This document shows, piece after piece, positions 14,990-16,494 of a stretch of 16,494 nt of DNA; position 1 is the stretch's first letter; each line of letters opens with the position of its first letter. A program made the translations under genes and the position numbers. The notes beneath the pieces were generated by a model. The model ran no database searches. It saw only the letters and a list, made by a program, of their open reading frames with translations, and was not told the origin of the DNA. Source of the stretch: CAZIWX01 sp964543125 (GTDB lineage: Bacteria; Fidelibacterota; UBA8477); the NCBI GenBank assembly GCA_964543125.1, contig CAZIWX010000055.1, forward strand, positions 1 through 16,494. Reading direction: 5' to 3'.

Positions 14990-16036
14990 TTAATGCCTTA
15001 TAACTTGGTCGTCCATGGGGTTAAAAGTGATTTGCTCCTGCGATTCCCGAATCCCGGACTCAATGGTCCGGATCAGGTTATTCCGGATTAGGCGCTGACC
15101 TTCCCGAATCGCATTTTTTATGCCCACACTGGTGGAATTTCCATGGCAAATCAGGGAAATTCCTTTCACTCCGAGCAGGGGCGATCCCCCATAATTATTT
15201 GGATCGAACTGGGTCCGGATGTCACGAAAGACGGGAATCAGCAGGGCCGCACCCAATTTTTGAACCAGGTTATGAATTTTCACCTGCATGAGGTTGAAAA
15301 GTGTCGTAAAGGCACTCTCCGCGAGTTTCAGGGCTACATTCCCGGTAAAACCGTCAGTGACCACGATATCGATTCGATCCGTAAAAATATCCCGGCCTTC
15401 ACAATAGCCCGTGAAATTCACGCTGGAGCTCTCTTCCAGAAGGCGATAGGCCGCTTTAACCAACGAGGTTCCCTTTTCTTCCTCTTCACCAATACTCAAA
15501 AGCGCAACCCGCGGTTTTTTAGCAGTCTTCATAATGGTCTGGTAGGCATACGTGCCCATGATACCAAATTGAAGTAAATTTTTTGGTTTAACTTCACTCA
15601 CGGCGCCTACATCGAGCATAAGTGTGGTGCCGGCGTGATGGGGCAGAAACGCACCCACGCAGGGACGATCCACGCCCTGAATCCGGCCCAGGGTTAACAA
15701 TGAATTGGCCATGACCGCGCCTGTATTTCCCGCCGATAGGAAAGCATCGCCGTCACCGCTTTTAAGCAGATTCAGACCAACCCGCAGGGATGAATCGGGC
15801 TTCTCCTTGAAAGAGCGGGTAGGACTTTCGCCCATCTCCACGGCTTGGGCCGCATGGACGACGGAAATGCGGTTGGAATCGTAATTGTGTTTTGCAAGCT
15901 CAACGCTGATGATCGACTCATTACCCACGAGGATAATGTCAGCCTCCGCCCGCGGTTCCTGTAAAAACAAAAGCGCCCCTTCAATATTCACTAAAGGGGC
16001 ATTGTCACCGCCCATGGCGTCAATGATAATGCGCAT
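14990..16036 (-). CDS. plsX: Phosphate acyltransferase PlsX
   Basis: PlsX converts acyl-ACP to acyl-phosphate, which PlsY then uses to acylate glycerol-3-phosphate; PlsX is a soluble, membrane-associated enzyme. The 348 residues carry the family marks: IDAMGGDNAP (5-14), FLSAGNTGAVMA (near residue 100), TLMLDVGA, and VVTDGFTGNVALK near residue 230. Length is normal (E. coli 356). It lies 7 bases after rpmF and 4 bases before fabH, in the standard order linking phospholipid and fatty-acid synthesis. Confidence 0.95.
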   Translation of the reverse strand: MRIIIDAMGGDNAPLVNIEGALLFLQEPRAEADIILVGNESIISVELAKHNYDSNRISVVHAAQAVEMGESPTRSFKEKPDSSLRVGLNLLKSGDGDAFLSAGNTGAVMANSLLTLGRIQGVDRPCVGAFLPHHAGTTLMLDVGAVSEVKPKNLLQFGIMGTYAYQTIMKTAKKPRVALLSIGEEEEKGTSLVKAAYRLLEESSSVNFTGYCEGRDIFTDRIDIVVTDGFTGNVALKLAESAFTTLFNLMQVKIHNLVQKLGAALLIPVFRDIRTQFDPNNYGGSPLLGVKGISLICHGNSTSVGIKNAIREGQRLIRNNLIRTIESGIRESQEQITFNPMDDQVIRH

Positions 16037-16043
16037 GAACTGT

Positions 16044-16226
16044 TTAGACTTCTTTTGGAATTATAACCTGTTTCCCTTTGTAGTGACCACAATGGGGACA
16101 AACCCGGTGCGGCATTTTAGCTTCGCCACAATTGGAACAGGTAATCAAAGTGGGAGCGATTGCCTTCCAATGAGTGCGCCGTTTATCGCGACGGGCTTTG
16201 GAAGTTTTTCTTTTTGGAACAGCCAC
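16044..16226 (-). CDS. rpmF: 50S ribosomal protein L32
   Basis: L32 is a small basic large-subunit protein. The 60 residues begin MAVPKRKTSKARRDKRR, the universal L32 start, and retain a zinc ribbon with Cys30, Cys33, Cys43 and Cys46, so this is the zinc-binding (C+) form. The start is GTG at 16226, supported by the AGAGGG site that overlaps the end of the DUF177 gene, and by the conserved N-terminus. Only two bases separate it from the DUF177 stop, the usual yceD-rpmF pairing. Confidence 0.97.
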   Translation of the reverse strand: MAVPKRKTSKARRDKRRTHWKAIAPTLITCSNCGEAKMPHRVCPHCGHYKGKQVIIPKEV

Positions 16227-16228
16227 TT

Positions 16229-16494
16229 CTAACCCTCTTTTTTGCTAAATACATTTTTCAGTTTTTCCCAACGCTCGTCAATCTTTTTCTCAGGTTCGAT
16301 CAGTTTTTGTAGTTTGCGGCCTTCCGGGCAGTCAGCACTACAGCGGTGTGAAATGGGGATAGCTATTAAAACCGTATCCCGCGTGATCTGAGTCAGGTCA
16401 AATTCACTTTGACCCGGGGTTGTAAAATAGATGTTCTCCTCGCCGCTTTCCGTCAGATGCCGATCCGGTGGCCGGAGAATGAATTCGTACTCAC
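16229..16494 (-). CDS. yceD: DUF177 (YceD-like) protein, C-terminal part
   Basis: The frame is open from the window edge to a TAG at 16231-16229, giving the last 87 residues; the start lies outside. The position directly before rpmF and the pattern FDLTQITRDTVLIAIP, then HRCSADC, then a DERWEKL end match DUF177/YceD, a family linked to 23S rRNA accumulation in plants and bacteria. Most DUF177 proteins follow the first cysteines with a GLCPxCGxNLN segment; here it is replaced by PEGRKLQKLIEPEKKI, so the CxxCG half of the presumed metal site is missing. Identification rests on context as much as sequence. The promoter of the fab operon must lie beyond the window. Confidence 0.75.
   Translation of the reverse strand, partial: EYEFILRPPDRHLTESGEENIYFTTPGQSEFDLTQITRDTVLIAIPISHRCSADCPEGRKLQKLIEPEKKIDERWEKLKNVFSKKEG

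Overview
The window looks like chromosomal housekeeping DNA from a Gram-negative bacterium. The evidence is an LptG-type lipopolysaccharide-export permease, a secreted outer-membrane barrel of the DUF5723/PorV-like type, and the conserved order yceD-rpmF-plsX-fabH-fabD-fabG-acpP-fabF-rnc. The barrel type, a bifunctional phosphoglucose/phosphomannose isomerase, and a BFN nuclease-like domain fused to a UVR motif together suggest the FCB side of the tree (a Calditrichota, KSB1 or Marinimicrobia-like lineage). That placement is an inference from gene content and no marker proves it. Base composition looks moderate and fairly even, and I saw no tRNA, rRNA, CRISPR array, transposase or phage gene.

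Layout. (1) Positions 1-1684, plus strand: the C-terminal end of an unrecognised protein overlaps the TTG start of the barrel gene. (2) 1690-3983, minus strand: a CNNM/CBS/CorC membrane protein and lptG, joined by a TAATG stop/start overlap and convergent with the barrel gene only 5 bases away. (3) 3984-4253: a divergent control region with a good minus-strand promoter, a weaker overlapping plus-strand promoter and a perfect 14-bp palindrome. (4) 4254-9351, plus strand: murQ, a phosphomannomutase/phosphoglucomutase, a short-chain polyprenyl diphosphate synthase, a bifunctional PGI/PMI, and a BFN(DUF151)-UVR protein probably with its own promoter. (5) 9352-9692: a convergent intergenic region with a likely decayed reading frame and a possible terminator for rnc. 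(6) 9693-16494, minus strand: the fatty-acid/phospholipid initiation operon, running from DUF177 (cut by the window edge) through rpmF, plsX, fabH, fabD, fabG, acpP and fabF to rnc, with a likely terminator between fabG and acpP.

How the genes work together. FabD loads malonyl groups onto AcpP, FabH starts the chain, FabG reduces it, FabF elongates it, and PlsX moves the acyl chain to phosphate for phospholipid synthesis. Dehydratase and enoyl reductase are not in the window. In the plus-strand cluster, PGI/PMI can make mannose-6-phosphate from fructose-6-phosphate and the mutase can convert it to mannose-1-phosphate. MurQ returns MurNAc-6-phosphate from wall turnover to GlcNAc-6-phosphate. 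The prenyl synthase supplies isoprenoid diphosphate. The common theme may be sugar and lipid precursors for the cell envelope. I found no clear sign of a wholly new system; the most unexplained pieces are the relic frame at 9456-9633, the divergent control region, and the DUF177 protein with a reduced cysteine motif.
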